Below the pieces are notes generated by a model that was not told where the DNA came from, ran no database searches, and saw only the letters and a program-made list of their open reading frames with translations. Below, in pieces: positions 24,171 through 35,593 of a DNA stretch of 64,000 nt. The stretch lies in contig JAHRBC010000001.1 in the NCBI GenBank assembly GCA_022702545.1, positions 7,068,001 to 7,132,000 on the forward strand, in the 5' to 3' direction. Made by a program: the position numbers and the translations under genes. Every line of letters starts with the position of its first letter. The first letter of the stretch is position 1. This stretch comes from Phycomyces nitens (Eukaryota > Mucoromycota > Mucoromycetes > Mucorales > Phycomycetaceae).

Positions 24171-25961
24171 ATGATGAAACGAAGATCTACAACAAATCCA
24201 ACTACCAATGTTCCCATTAAACGCCCAGCAAAAGAAGTACCATTTAAGCCTGAACCAAATCCCGAATGGACTAGATCTTTCAATGCTGGCCGAGAAGCCT
24301 TTGCAAACAAACAATTCAAAGAAGCATCTACATTCTTTACTCGCGCACTTGAATTTGATTACAACAGATCAGAAGTACTTGATTGCCGTGGAGTAACATT
24401 TGCAGCTCTAAAGGATCATGATTTGGCAGCAGCAGATTTTATGACCCTGATCAAGAAATCGCCTAATCGATCCAGAGGATACCTGCGGCTTGGTAAACAG
24501 CTTGTAGAGAGAAATATGCTTGACCAAGCCGTCAAGGTGTACGAGCGTGCAAGAGACAAGGTTGATCATTCGGATGTACATTACGAGACTGTCATTAGGG
24601 CCCTTAATTCGACACGAATTGTCCGTGATGACAAGAAGAATGGACGTGATTTCATAAAAGTGCTTCCTTATGAACTTGTCTGTCAAATATTTTCCTATCT
24701 TTCATTTGCCCAAAGAGCCCAGTGCATGTGCGTCTGTAAGACATGGCGTGGATTTGGTCTAAACTGGTCTGGTATGTGGTCCGACATGGAGTTTGGCCGT
24801 CGAACGGTGCCCAGTGCTACATTGACAAGATACTTTTCATACGCCACCGGAAGGCACATTAGAAAACTGTCAATTACAGACAAGAAAAGCAAGATAGAAA
24901 AAGTGCTCAAGCTACTCGTTCACCAAGATGCTCAGTATATAGAGTCTCTTTGTAAGTGTGGATGGTGTTTATGGATCAAGAGTATTTATTTATTATTGGT
25001 AGCATTTATCCAGAGTGAGATTCCTGGTATCCATTTCTTACGGATGCTGCGGCTTGTAGGAAAGAATCTTACTCACTTGCGGTTAGATTCGAGCCAGATG
25101 CATATAGAAGATGTATTCAATACTACCCTGAGTACCTGCCGCAACCTTACACATCTCTCTTATTTTGGATATGATGAAAATGTCTCGGGAGAAATGCCAA
25201 TCTTTGTTACCCCAGCTTCATTGTCACCTTTGAGACATCTGCAGCTGTCTTGCACTAGGCCCGGTGATGGCACTGGTGCACATCTCGATTCCATTCTGCG
25301 ATTATTCAGTAACCTTCGAGTGTTTATTCTCCATGGAAGTGAAGACAATATCAATAGGATCCTCTCCATATCCCACACAACATGTCCACACCTGAACGTG
25401 TTTCGATTTAAACGCCCATGGGATAGGCGCCTACTTGGCTGGGAGGATATAGACCAAAGGACTGGAATGACCGAGATATCGATTATTGGAGCACATGAAT
25501 TGGAGAGCGAATATATCGTACCACTCTTCCAGACACACAAAAACACACTAGAGACACTGGATATTTCAAGGTGTGGTAATGGTACGGGCCGAATGGTTCC
25601 TATGATGATATCGCCTGCTCTACCACAGCTCCGTAAACTTAATCTGACATGTTTTACTGGGCTTAAAGAGAGTGATTTGGTGGACTTGGTACAAAAAAGT
25701 GTCTTTCTAGAGGAGCTGGTGCTTGCAATGGTATTCACAGTATCTGATCTGGTACTTGAGTGTATGGCAAGGCATCCTGTACTAAAGAGCATTGACATCT
25801 CGAGCTGTATTAATGTGACTGGTTTTGGTATAAGACAACTTGTGGATACAAAGGGAAATATGCTGAATAGATTAAGAATAACAGATTGTAGAAAAGTTAG
25901 TCCAGATGCAATTGAATATGCTTCAAAGATGGTGAGACAGAATGTGCTTGAGTACCGATAA
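24171..25961 (+). CDS. TPR/F-box/LRR protein of Dia2/Pof3 architecture, 579 aa
   Basis: Exons 24171-24951 and 25003-25961. The 51-bp intron is a multiple of three and has no stop, but removing it gives the smooth join ESLSFIQSEIPGI, so it is treated as an intron. N-terminal TPRs (about residues 35-130, with WTRSFNAGREAFANKQFKEA and RGYLRLGKQLVERN) are followed by an F-box near residue 165 (IKVLPYELVCQIFSYLSF) and leucine-rich repeats to the end (LRKLNLTC, LEELVLA, LKSIDIS). This order is that of yeast Dia2 and fission yeast Pof3. Those SCF substrate receptors act at replication forks; Dia2 promotes ubiquitination and unloading of the CMG helicase. Orthology is likely but other F-box/LRR proteins abound here. 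Start chosen at the first ATG. Confidence 0.75.
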   Translation: MMKRRSTTNPTTNVPIKRPAKEVPFKPEPNPEWTRSFNAGREAFANKQFKEASTFFTRALEFDYNRSEVLDCRGVTFAALKDHDLAAADFMTLIKKSPNRSRGYLRLGKQLVERNMLDQAVKVYERARDKVDHSDVHYETVIRALNSTRIVRDDKKNGRDFIKVLPYELVCQIFSYLSFAQRAQCMCVCKTWRGFGLNWSGMWSDMEFGRRTVPSATLTRYFSYATGRHIRKLSITDKKSKIEKVLKLLVHQDAQYIESLCKCGWCLWIKSIYLLLVAFIQSEIPGIHFLRMLRLVGKNLTHLRLDSSQMHIEDVFNTTLSTCRNLTHLSYFGYDENVSGEMPIFVTPASLSPLRHLQLSCTRPGDGTGAHLDSILRLFSNLRVFILHGSEDNINRILSISHTTCPHLNVFRFKRPWDRRLLGWEDIDQRTGMTEISIIGAHELESEYIVPLFQTHKNTLETLDISRCGNGTGRMVPMMISPALPQLRKLNLTCFTGLKESDLVDLVQKSVFLEELVLAMVFTVSDLVLECMARHPVLKSIDISSCINVTGFGIRQLVDTKGNMLNRLRITDCRKVSPDAIEYASKMVRQNVLEYR

Positions 25962-27759
25962 TAATTGTCTTTGAATAAAGTGTGAACCCAAGATGAAAAG
26001 CCTAAAACCTTGCTATTAAGATATATATCTATATCTATATTAATACCAAGACAAGATTTTGCAGGGCTTAATGATTAATTGTATTCCAAGAAATGGGTGG
26101 CTCAATGGCACTGACTAGGAATAATAACCATATTTCTTTTTCTTTTTTTTTTAGTTTAATATAAATAAACAAATATCAACCCTGGTATTATGCTCTCTTT
26201 GATAAATCAGCCTCTAAAAAAGACTCATATTGTACAAGCACAATTTATTTATTTTTGGGGGCTTTGGTGGCAAGATGATGGATAAATCCCCAGGGTCTCT
26301 TTATTTCCTGTCCTTCCTTTGCGGCGCCACGATCTATGAACAGGTTAGTACCTCAAATAGCCCTTTTTTGTGGCGTATCTATTAGTTGCCAGCCAGAAAT
26401 ATAGATTGGACACCGAAAATGCACCAGACAACCCCACATACATAAACATGATACATAAATACATTTGAGAAGATAAAAGAAAAAAGGGGAAAAAAAAGGC
26501 ACACGGGTACAACCAGCTTAAAGTTTCCAGCAATACGACTAAATCAAAAAAGAAGAGTTTATCTTGTTTTGGATACCTAGATTCACAAGATATATATATA
26601 TATAAACAACATTTAATACACACATACACACATACATACAAACAAACAAGATATCAAATAAATGCTACACAGGTCGCATATATATATATATAAATATATA
26701 CATATCTGTCTGTCTACATGTATAAAATAAGCCTGTATATCTCCATCTATGTTTGAAAGCATAAATAGCCACAGAATGTTTATCAGATTCTTAATCCCTA
26801 GATATTTATATATATATATATATTTCATTGGCCTCCATCTTGGCTTGGAGTTGAGCAGAATACGATGAAATCATTCAATTGATCCAGAGCAGATATTTAA
26901 AAATCCAAAAAGAAAAAAATATACATGTTACACTATAACACCAGGCGGCAAAGTGGGATTATTTACAGTGGCTGGGCCTTCTTGTTTAAAACGAGGACCG
27001 ACTGGGGATGTACAAAAGGGAGCATTGATGTTTGATCTTCAGAAATAAATCTCAGCATATCCAACCATATCTCATTCCGCTACAGACAATAAATCAACAC
27101 CGCCCATTAATTCCAAACCAGCCTTACAAGAAGTTGTTTTTGAACAATAAGAATCAGTCCAAATATCAACCAAATCCATGGATATCCAACCAAGAGGCAC
27201 CTAACACGATGGCAAGTCTGTCAAATCAACCAATAATGGGTCCCTAGAATGGGCTAGGAAACAAAGGCTTAGGGGCTCAGTTGGGCTGGGACACAAACAT
27301 TTCAAAAAAGAAGTCGATTGTGGCATTGCGTCGTGAATATCTTGGCCAAAGGCAATTCAGTGCACAATAGGCGGACTATGATAATGCCAACATATATTGA
27401 ATGGCTAGTATATCAATCTCTGCATCGGTCGTACCTTGCACCATTTATATATCCAAACTGACAGTTCTTGGTACAAATTCCCAAAAAGGTCGTACAAAAG
27501 GGGACTTGAGATGAATATCATGTATATAAATATATATAATTTAGGTTCCCATTGTTATTCCAGGAGCCGGCTGGTTAGCAACAGATTATTTACCAATTCT
27601 GTGGGCCAAGCAGACTTCCTTGACTGTATTATCTCTATTCCACACTGCGTTAAAGTTTGGAGGCTTAGGGTGGTACTAATAATTGAAATTCAACAAAGAA
27701 AGCCTTTACATAGCTTCCCTTGCTTCAACTCATGGTTTGACATTCCTCTCTTCATCCTA
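25962..27759. other. Intergenic with AT microsatellites; possible decayed coding patch at 26.93-27.36 kb
   Basis: TA/TATATA repeats at about 26590, 26680 and 26808-26822, and a CATACA-type repeat at about 26619-26650. Between 26935 and 27360 the plus strand gives a protein-like reading interrupted by several stops (for example PGGKVGLFTVAGPSCLK and later NNGSLEWARKQRLRGSVG), perhaps an old gene remnant. Not resolved further. Confidence 0.4.
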
Positions 27760-29676
27760 ATGTCATCTCGACTCCCATTCGAAATCCTTGCCACAATCGC
27801 AACCCACATCTCCCAGAAAGACAAACTTACTTGTTCAACCGTTTGCAAGAGCTGGGCACCCTCCTTTCAAGTCTCTCTCTGGCGCACATTGGATATTAAT
27901 GAAAATCGAATAGAAGCCATCTGCAGCACCTCGTCCACAGGGCAATCAATCTATTCGATCAATGGCAACCGTGTCCAGACTCTACGATTCGAGAAATCTG
28001 TCGAGGCAACCGACGACCAGCTACACACCGTACAGCAGACATTCCAACAATTAAAACGCCTAGAGATTGAACAACATGGACTCAGCAAAGATCATTTTGG
28101 ACAGAAAGCCGATTGGAGCCTCTGGAAATCACTGACAGCACTCGAACTCTACTTACCAGAACTCGATGACAAGATCAGAAAATACGAAATGTTCAAGATT
28201 CTGTCCTGTTTGCCTAGTCTCACACAATTGGATCTCGAGGCCAAACTCGAGGAGACTCGGCCTAACTACACATGGGAAATGCTGGAAAACATCCACGTAT
28301 ATCTACCACAGCTTGAATACCTACACACAAACTTACCGCTTGCCGCAATAAGCTCCAAGGACATCAAGAGAATAAATCTTGTCACTCCAGCTAAAAATCT
28401 CTCGGTAATAAAGCTCCTGGATCACAACATGGATCTTGGGTGGCTGTTTTATTTTTCACTCAAGTATCCCAAGGTTCGCTCTATTGAGTCCTGCATGGCA
28501 TTCAGTAAGCTCAACCGAATCGAAGACGTGCCCAGTGAAGAAGTCCTGTCAATGATCATGGCCGCTTCATTTCAGTTCCCTCAGCTAAAGTCAGTAGTCA
28601 TCAGCCACGAAGCCGTGGTGGGATCCCAGCACACGATATTTTGGAAGCTTCTTCACCAGCTAACCACCTCACTTCGATCGTTGGATTACAGTCTGGATTT
28701 GACGAATTATGGAAACATGCCCTTTTCAGGATTCCCCAGAGAATCAGTGCGCTTCTCATCTACGACACTCGAAAGGCTCAGTCTGATCATCAATGCAAAA
28801 CCCCATGTAATGAGCGTGCTTCCCTTGAATCTGGGAAGCTGCTCTCGTCTGGTTGATCTGACAACCGAGGTATCAAAGGGAATCATTGAGATTGATGTTC
28901 TCCTGGACAGCTGTACATCCCTAAAGTCGATTCATATGCGAGATGAGCTGATTACCCTGAGCCCAAAAGCATTCGCCACCTCTACACCACATGGACTACA
29001 AAAGATGGAGATCATCAATTCCAAGGTCGATTCACACGTATTTAATTTCATTTCCTTGCGTTGCAGGCAATTAAGAGAGATGACACTATGTTTTGTCAAA
29101 GTACCGGGATCCATTTCTCAAGAGACGGGAAACATGTGTATCGATATGTCCTACACGCACTTTGAGGTCCTGAGGCTCCATAATGTCATGTTCTACTGGC
29201 TGAGCGGTGAAATTGAGGCCGTCAATGATGAAGAGTCCGGTAGCCGAAGCCTGTTGCGCCCTTATGAGACCTATAACATCAACCTGATTGCAATTGAACG
29301 GCTCAACTCTGTATTAAGGCCCAGACACCTTGGCGCCCCAAAGCCACTTGGACATGACGGCCAGGACAATGGAGCTGTGATTGATAAGCGGGCATGGTTC
29401 CACCACTACTGGGGAAGCTCAGACAGCGAGAGATCACGACAGGTGTGGATGTTGGGAAAACCGCAGGTGAAGCATATCCAGGACTACTTTGAATCATTTC
29501 AGACCTCTAGTGCGAATGATTGCCTTTCAAACGAGAACCGATACCCGATGGGCTTAGTTGTCAAGCGCTTCTGGAAACGCGATCTTTCGCGCGGCTATGC
29601 CACACTGCGATGCGGATACATTGGCAGCTATGACATTGACGGCACACATTTTGACCATGATCTGGATGTCTTATAA
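27760..29676 (+). CDS. F-box/LRR-type protein, 638 aa (tandem paralogue A)
   Basis: Intronless frame from ATG 27760. The upstream in-frame extension is low quality, and the start MSSRLPFEILATIATHISQ aligns with the start of paralogue B. The F-box is at residues 3-45 (LPFEILATIATHISQKDKLTCSTVCKSWAPSF), followed by irregular leucine-rich strands (LRFEKS, LKRLEIEQHG, LTALELYLPELD, LTQLDLEA). The C-terminal third is less repeat-like and contains WFHHYWG and LRCGYIGSYDIDGTHFDHD, both conserved in the paralogue. It probably acts as the substrate-binding part of an SCF ubiquitin ligase; the target is unknown. Confidence 0.85.
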   Translation: MSSRLPFEILATIATHISQKDKLTCSTVCKSWAPSFQVSLWRTLDINENRIEAICSTSSTGQSIYSINGNRVQTLRFEKSVEATDDQLHTVQQTFQQLKRLEIEQHGLSKDHFGQKADWSLWKSLTALELYLPELDDKIRKYEMFKILSCLPSLTQLDLEAKLEETRPNYTWEMLENIHVYLPQLEYLHTNLPLAAISSKDIKRINLVTPAKNLSVIKLLDHNMDLGWLFYFSLKYPKVRSIESCMAFSKLNRIEDVPSEEVLSMIMAASFQFPQLKSVVISHEAVVGSQHTIFWKLLHQLTTSLRSLDYSLDLTNYGNMPFSGFPRESVRFSSTTLERLSLIINAKPHVMSVLPLNLGSCSRLVDLTTEVSKGIIEIDVLLDSCTSLKSIHMRDELITLSPKAFATSTPHGLQKMEIINSKVDSHVFNFISLRCRQLREMTLCFVKVPGSISQETGNMCIDMSYTHFEVLRLHNVMFYWLSGEIEAVNDEESGSRSLLRPYETYNINLIAIERLNSVLRPRHLGAPKPLGHDGQDNGAVIDKRAWFHHYWGSSDSERSRQVWMLGKPQVKHIQDYFESFQTSSANDCLSNENRYPMGLVVKRFWKRDLSRGYATLRCGYIGSYDIDGTHFDHDLDVL

Positions 29677-30358
29677 TCCTTATGAATTGCATTTATACTA
29701 ACTAATATCCTATTCTACTCTATTTCCTCATTCATTACACTTTATGCCTACATCTTATACCCCTTTATTTGAACATGAAATTTACTATGCCCCTCACACA
29801 ACTCATTATTGTACGGTTTTTATGACTATATATTTCTTCTTGTGTATATATACATATGTGTGTATTATTATTATTATTATTAATAAAGCAAATTCATCAA
29901 AGCATCTTTATCTTGGTTGTCAGATCGTGAGAAGGGTTTGGTAGGCTTATGAAAATGCATTGAATAAGAGTATGCTCTTATCAGCCCTACAATTTAATTT
30001 TTTTTTGAATGTTAAAGATCTTGAGATCAAGAAAGCTTGCAAATCATTAGGGTTTAGAGGCTTAGTTTTATACCCAGAATAAAATTGGTGCACAAGAAAA
30101 AGTTTGTACACCTTTTGAAGAACAAGAACAAAAAGATGTAAAATTCAAATCTTTTTTAATTATTATTATTCTTTTGATTTCCTTGGTGGCGTTTCAGGCA
30201 TCCTCTTTCCATTACCACAATTGCGGCTTATGGCTTTTGGAATTGACATACAGGCTTAAATGCTAATAAAAATTTATTTATTTTTTGCTTTTTTAAAAAT
30301 AATACAGGTCTTGGTGCCTTGTTATGATGGCTATATCAGTGGCCTCTATACAAAACAA
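29677..30358. other. Intergenic, AT-rich
   Basis: ATT/TTA repeats near 29866-29884. No gene seen. Confidence 0.6.
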
Positions 30359-30679
30359 TTAAATGTCCTCTTTGAACCTCTTGTCTAATGGGTCATTATT
30401 GTTCCAGTCCTCAACAAGCTCAGAACTATGAACCCCGTCAAAGAAGTACAGCGATTCGGTCGATTTGGCTGGGTTCCTAGAGTGCCAAAAGACAATGACT
30501 CCTAATAGTTTGTGAATTAATTTTAGGACTGATGGTGAGGGGGAGGGGCGATAGTGTTTTTCCGGGTGCACAAGTACCCAGGATGGTTACTTGACACCAA
30601 GGCGCGTCACCTGCTGTTACCTTGTTGCAACCCGAGGCTGCCTGTGAGGAGCGGATGAAATGTTTAAGTAGATTGGCAT
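30359..30679 (-). CDS. Possible small protein, 58 aa, two exons
   Basis: Proposed exons 30679-30621 and 30476-30359 (minus), joined by a GTAACA...TCTAG intron of 144 bp in matching phase. The product would begin MPIYLNISSAPHRQPRVATR and end DWNNNDPLDKRFKEDI. The C-terminal exon is clearly protein-like, with an acidic, aromatic-containing tail. The N-terminal exon resembles a short leader. No family recognised. Only the C-terminal part has real support; the first exon is a guess from splice phase. Confidence 0.35.
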
Positions 30680-31180
30680 ATATAAACCTAGAATATTCAG
30701 GGCTATTTTTCTTCCAAAAATAAACATTAAAATAAATTATATTTATCCCCAAATGGAATCCCAAAAACAACTGTAATTATATTGAATAAATTATATAATT
30801 ATTCAGCATATGCCAGAAACCATCAACGGAACGGATGGACTTTGCACCGCCCAGACGATTCCGCTTGGGGGGCCCAAATCAGATCCACATTTCATTGAAC
30901 GATACAAAAACTTGTTCCAATTCCTTCCAACAGTATGATTACCAGTGTGTTGGTAATCCGGCCAAAATCCATACCCGATCATTACTTGTGATACAGCCCA
31001 ATCATCATGTAATTCTTTCGTCGATTTCCATATTATACCATTTATATAAATCTATATAAATCTATATAAATCTATATAAATCTATATAAACCAATGTCTG
31101 GTATCTGCTCCATCTTTTTTCAAGGCTTGGGGCAGAATTTGGCCATACTTTTTTTTTATTTAACAAAAAAATAAAACACA
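30680..31180. other. Promoter region of F-box paralogue B with 10-bp tandem repeat
   Basis: No gene. Contains the TCTATATAAA tandem repeat listed separately and an oligo-T tract at about 31149-31157. Confidence 0.6.
31045..31090. repeat. Tandem repeat of TCTATATAAA (about 4.5 copies)
   Basis: Consecutive near-perfect 10-bp units, each containing a TATATAA core, 90-135 bp upstream of the start codon of the second F-box gene. The repeated TATA-like core could act as an array of TATA boxes; this is inference. Confidence 0.8.
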
Positions 31181-33139
31181 ATGCTCGTCTCTGAATTGCC
31201 ATTCGAGATCCTTAATCTCATCGCAAGTCATTTGTCCCAGAAAGACAAGTTATGCTGCATGTCAGTCTGCCGAGCATGGACTGTACCATTCAGAGACGCC
31301 CTATGGGACACTGTGGACATCAACAGGAAAGAGAGCCTCGAGGCAATTTGCAGTCTCTCAGCAGTCCAACAAAACATCTATCAAACCCAAGGCAACCGTG
31401 TTCAGGCATTGAGATTAAAGAGGCGAATCGAAACCACCGATCAACAGCTCTGTATCCTCCAGCGATTTTTCCAGCAAATAAAGCAATTGAACATTGAGCT
31501 CAATGCCATAAACATTAAGAATTTCAACAGAGCATCCGACTGGAGTCTCTGGAGGTCCTTGACGGATCTAAAGATGTATATCCCAAAGTTAGACGACGGA
31601 AAAAAGACTGATGTGTTGGACATCTTGTCTTGTCTGCCTCGTCTTGTACGACTAGATTTAGCTGAGCATTCTCGGTTCTCGGCCCATAAATATACATGGG
31701 AAACCATAGAAGCAATACACATGCGTCTACCACGCCTCAAGCATCTCCAATTATCCCTTCCATTTGATCCAATACCCACAAAAGACATCAAACAGATAAA
31801 GTCAATCCTTCCAGCCAGCACAACGACCCTAAGACTCCTTGGCCACAACATGGATCTCGGCTGGCTGTACTATTGTGCAGTCAAGTATCCCAACCTAAAC
31901 ACCCTCGAATCCCGTCTGCTCCAAAGGCAGGCATCCTGGAACCGAGATATACCCGACAATGAGTCAATACATCTACTATCATCCCACCAACATCCATTTC
32001 CCCATCTCAAATCCGTCATTCTTACCCAAGAAGCCACTCCAGGATTACAGCTAGACATCTTTCTACAGTTCATCCAGCGTTTTCTTGGCCACATCAAGTC
32101 TATCAATTATAATCTTTTAACTACTGGTAGTCCAGAAGACCATCCCCCAAGCATACTCGATCATCCCATACATCTCTCCTCATCCGCCCTTCAAAAGCTG
32201 GTTCTTCAGGTTGGCCCAATATCACTCCCCCAGCAGAAATGGCCACTAGGTCTCGGTATCAATTCTCATCTGGTAGACCTGGACCTCAACTTCTTTGACA
32301 CAACGGTCCAGATCGATTGTGTCCTGAACGATTGTCTGTCGCTAAAAAGAATGAAGTTGAGATCAGGATTGATAACCCTGAGTCCGGATTCCCTCTCCAG
32401 CTCACCACCACCTCATGGTCTTGAATCCATAGAGCTATGTCGAACAACGGTGGATCCTGATGTGTTTCGGTACCTGTCCCTTCGCTGTCGAAATCTGACC
32501 GAGATGATCTTGAACGACGTGTCTATACCTGTGTCTCTTTCAAGAGAAACCGGCAACTTTTGTCTAGACATGTCATATACCCACTTCAAAACCCTCAAGC
32601 TTCACGGAGTAGAGTTCTACGCGGTTAACGGGTGCAATTGGAATGAAAACCCCGATGGTGACCACAACATCTATATACTTACCATTGACCGCATTTATCC
32701 TTCTCCAAGACCCTCGTACCTTGAAGAAGTTCATGGCCCACAAGATGGCCAAGACACTGTAAAGAGACTATGGTTCCACCATTGCTGGGGAAATACAAAA
32801 GATGACCTAAAGAAGGAGGTGTGGGTCCTCGGATACACGGAAGCTCAATTTGCCGAAAAGTACTTTGAATCCTATTCGCCTGAGAACACACATATTCGCC
32901 GTACAGCCGAGGAGCCTTTTCACAGCCAACTGGTGGAAAAACGTTTCTGGAAAGACGATCTCTTGCGGGGCAGAGTAACCCTGAGGTGTGGTTATGTTGG
33001 TAGATATTCTATTGATTCTACCTTGTTTGATCACAATGAGCATATCACCCAGTCTAGTATGCGTATCTTTGTCTTGCTTTGTCTCTATATTCTCGGTATA
33101 TTTCGAGATATTATATATTATCAATACATACAACCTTGA
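31181..33139 (+). CDS. F-box/LRR-type protein, 652 aa (tandem paralogue B)
   Basis: Intronless, same strand and architecture as the gene 1.5 kb upstream. The F-box at residues 5-45 reads LPFEILNLIASHLSQKDKLCC. Shared blocks with paralogue A include GNRVQ, DWSLWRSLT, CLPRLVRLDL, HNMDLGWLYY, SLSRETGN, DMSYTHFK, and WFHHCWG near the C-terminus. They arose by tandem duplication and have since diverged to roughly half identity by eye. Unlike A, it continues past the common end (TLFDHNE) with about 30 further residues forming a hydrophobic stretch (IFVLLCLYILGIF), possibly from loss of the ancestral stop. Probable SCF substrate receptor. Confidence 0.85.
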   Translation: MLVSELPFEILNLIASHLSQKDKLCCMSVCRAWTVPFRDALWDTVDINRKESLEAICSLSAVQQNIYQTQGNRVQALRLKRRIETTDQQLCILQRFFQQIKQLNIELNAINIKNFNRASDWSLWRSLTDLKMYIPKLDDGKKTDVLDILSCLPRLVRLDLAEHSRFSAHKYTWETIEAIHMRLPRLKHLQLSLPFDPIPTKDIKQIKSILPASTTTLRLLGHNMDLGWLYYCAVKYPNLNTLESRLLQRQASWNRDIPDNESIHLLSSHQHPFPHLKSVILTQEATPGLQLDIFLQFIQRFLGHIKSINYNLLTTGSPEDHPPSILDHPIHLSSSALQKLVLQVGPISLPQQKWPLGLGINSHLVDLDLNFFDTTVQIDCVLNDCLSLKRMKLRSGLITLSPDSLSSSPPPHGLESIELCRTTVDPDVFRYLSLRCRNLTEMILNDVSIPVSLSRETGNFCLDMSYTHFKTLKLHGVEFYAVNGCNWNENPDGDHNIYILTIDRIYPSPRPSYLEEVHGPQDGQDTVKRLWFHHCWGNTKDDLKKEVWVLGYTEAQFAEKYFESYSPENTHIRRTAEEPFHSQLVEKRFWKDDLLRGRVTLRCGYVGRYSIDSTLFDHNEHITQSSMRIFVLLCLYILGIFRDIIYYQYIQP

Positions 33140-34224
33140 CCCCCCCCCCCCTCTTTTTTTTAATTTTTTTTTTTAATTTTTTTTTATATAAAGTACAAAT
33201 CTAAATATTGTTCCGCAATAAATTATTATTCTTGGAAATTGTATTTCATTTTGTACAAAAAAAAACCAGTAACTGCAAACAATTAATTATAATCCTAATT
33301 TAACCGATACACACACTAGTAAAAATAAATAGAAAAAGTAAATAATAACAATACTAATTGGTATCAGCCAAGGTATGGAACTGGAGCCATAATAGAGTCA
33401 GTGCACAGACCAGTCCAGAGTAACCAATAAAATAAAATTTATTCGCTCGTAAAAAGATTCCTACCAAATCACGGTCATTTGTCGCTTAATCGTGTTGCCG
33501 AATATTTTTACCAGTGGTTATCAAACACAACCCAATTCAAAAGAACAATAATCACACCATTGAACAAATCTTTCAAATGGTCAATCACTCAAGAGGATCT
33601 AGTATAGACCTTTAGTTTATAGAATATATTCTGTTTTCAAGCTGAGGATTGATGTGACAATGACCAATATATATATTGTATGCATATAAGATATAGGCAA
33701 ATAAAGATGCCTTGATCATAAAGGGTGGAGAAATCGAGTGTTAAACGTTTGTATTGTGAATATCTTTGTTTGCGATGCTCGTTAGTTTTGGATTAGGTAA
33801 ATTAAAGGCGCCGTTTAAATTATATTTAACATACGACACGAATTTGCGTTTATGACTACTGCATTTGAAATTGACGCAAAAGCTCATCTTACAGCCAACA
33901 AGAGTCTGAATCAATCAATCTTATTCATTAATCTGTAAAGAAAGAACATGGCCGAGCAACAGTACTCTCATATTCTCAATGGCCAAGGATTATTTAATGA
34001 CATTTGTTAGAGAGTATTCCACGGTAAACCAATAAAAGCACCACAGTAGCTAGTTTAAAAATGCTGTCTTTTATGACAACCCTCACAGATACTAGCTTGA
34101 ACGAGCTAAAATATGAATTTACACTTGATATTCCATGGTTCTAAAAAGAAAAAGAAAAAAGTAATACGCAGCGCTTTTTTTTTAATATTATGGTTCACAG
34201 TATGAAATACATTATATTTATATA
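33140..34224. other. Intergenic, AT-rich; poly-C and poly-T tracts at left end
   Basis: A run of about 11 C (33139-33150) is followed by T/A tracts. No gene seen in the rest. Confidence 0.55.
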
Positions 34225-35593
34225 TTATTCGCATGCAAGCTTGGCATCAAATGAAGTCAAGGCAATAGCAAATGCCTGTAAAAGACAAAAAGGATATTTG
34301 TAGTCCATTGTAAAGTAGTCTCGCTCGACTCGACCAAACTGCATCACTATATAGTCCACTATGGATCAATTGTATCCCGATTAGCTCTTGTCGCTCATTC
34401 CATGTCTTTACTTACAATCATTGTCGTGTACAATCTGAAAGTTCTTTACTGAAGCTTGAGTCACTCGTCCATTGAAGTTTAACACGAATGATTGGGTATC
34501 TAATACCGATTTGAGGATTCATGGATCTAGAGTCAATTATCAACTTACCTTCATTCCATTGAGGACTCTTGTTATGCAAGACTAGTAAATCACGGGCATT
34601 TCCGTCTCGGTATTTACACAAAAGAGTGTCGGATTCCTGGCGGGTTTATGGTAAGCAGCCGATCAACAGCCTTGACACTTGATACTTACTTCTGTGGGCC
34701 TGAATTCTGGGCGCTTTCCATCCCGTGTGAGTGTGTGGGTCAAGATGGTCATCTTGCGAGGTCCTTTGAATCCAAGTATATTGGGATCCTATCGGAACAA
34801 ACGTTTAGTATCCCCCAAATGCCCAGTACAATGCACTCACATAGAGAACCGCACCAAGTTCTTCACGAATCGGCAAGTCATTCTTTTCTGATCCACTGCT
34901 TGTAAATGGGTTTCGGCCATGGGAATAAATCACAAAGGTTGTTCCCAAGAAATTTGACCTGAAACAAATGATTGGATTGTCAGCCAAAAGATACATAAAA
35001 TAAAATAAAATAAAAAATAAAAAATAAAAAATAAGAATGGATAGAAAACAAGGTTAGACTCACATTTGAGCCAGGATCACAATACTTGCCTCACTTTACC
35101 CAACACAACCGATTTAGGTACTCCAGTCTCGCTAGTAGATAAGTCGAGATAATCTCCAGTGATTGTATAATAGCTTGTCTGAGTCTTTCTCTTCTTTCGG
35201 GCAGTCAAGACATACTGAATCTCTCCAGTATCGACGTTTTCAAGAAATAGCTGGTACTGAGGCGACAACTTGTCCAGTCCATCTCGATAGCGGCAGATTC
35301 GACAGGTCAACCTAGTATTTAATGCAGCCGGTCTATTTGCACCCAATTTTAGTTGCCAATATTTCGGTTTGTATTCAGCCCATTTACCGAAAGGTAAGCT
35401 GATTTAATTCCTTGAGAGAGCTGATGGGTCTATTCAATGTAAAATCGACAGGTGGTACGGGTCGCTCGACCCTGACAGTTGTGGTCTCTGGAAATGGTGC
35501 AATTGGAGCATTGTGAATCTCTTGACCATCGTTTTCATCGCTCTCTGCCAGTCCAAATGTGCTTGTGGAAAGTTGAGGATGAGTGATTGGCAT
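34225..35593 (-). CDS. Tubby-like protein (TULP), 323 aa, 7 exons
   Basis: Exons (minus): 35593-35388, 35332-35090, 34958-34841, 34788-34690, 34636-34549, 34499-34416 and 34358-34225. After a disordered N-terminus of about 70 residues the rest is one Tubby C-terminal domain: [87 protein letters not shown], and the diagnostic end [18 protein letters not shown] then KLACE. Tubby domains bind PI(4,5)P2 at membranes. Intron 2 starts with GC (GCAAGT) instead of GT; only this splice gives the conserved KVRSNFLGT. The upstream extension would start at GTG, so the ATG at 35593 is used. Confidence 0.95.

Noticed and set aside
31045..31090. CRISPR-like array
   Set aside because: Direct tandem repeat without spacers, in a eukaryotic genome.
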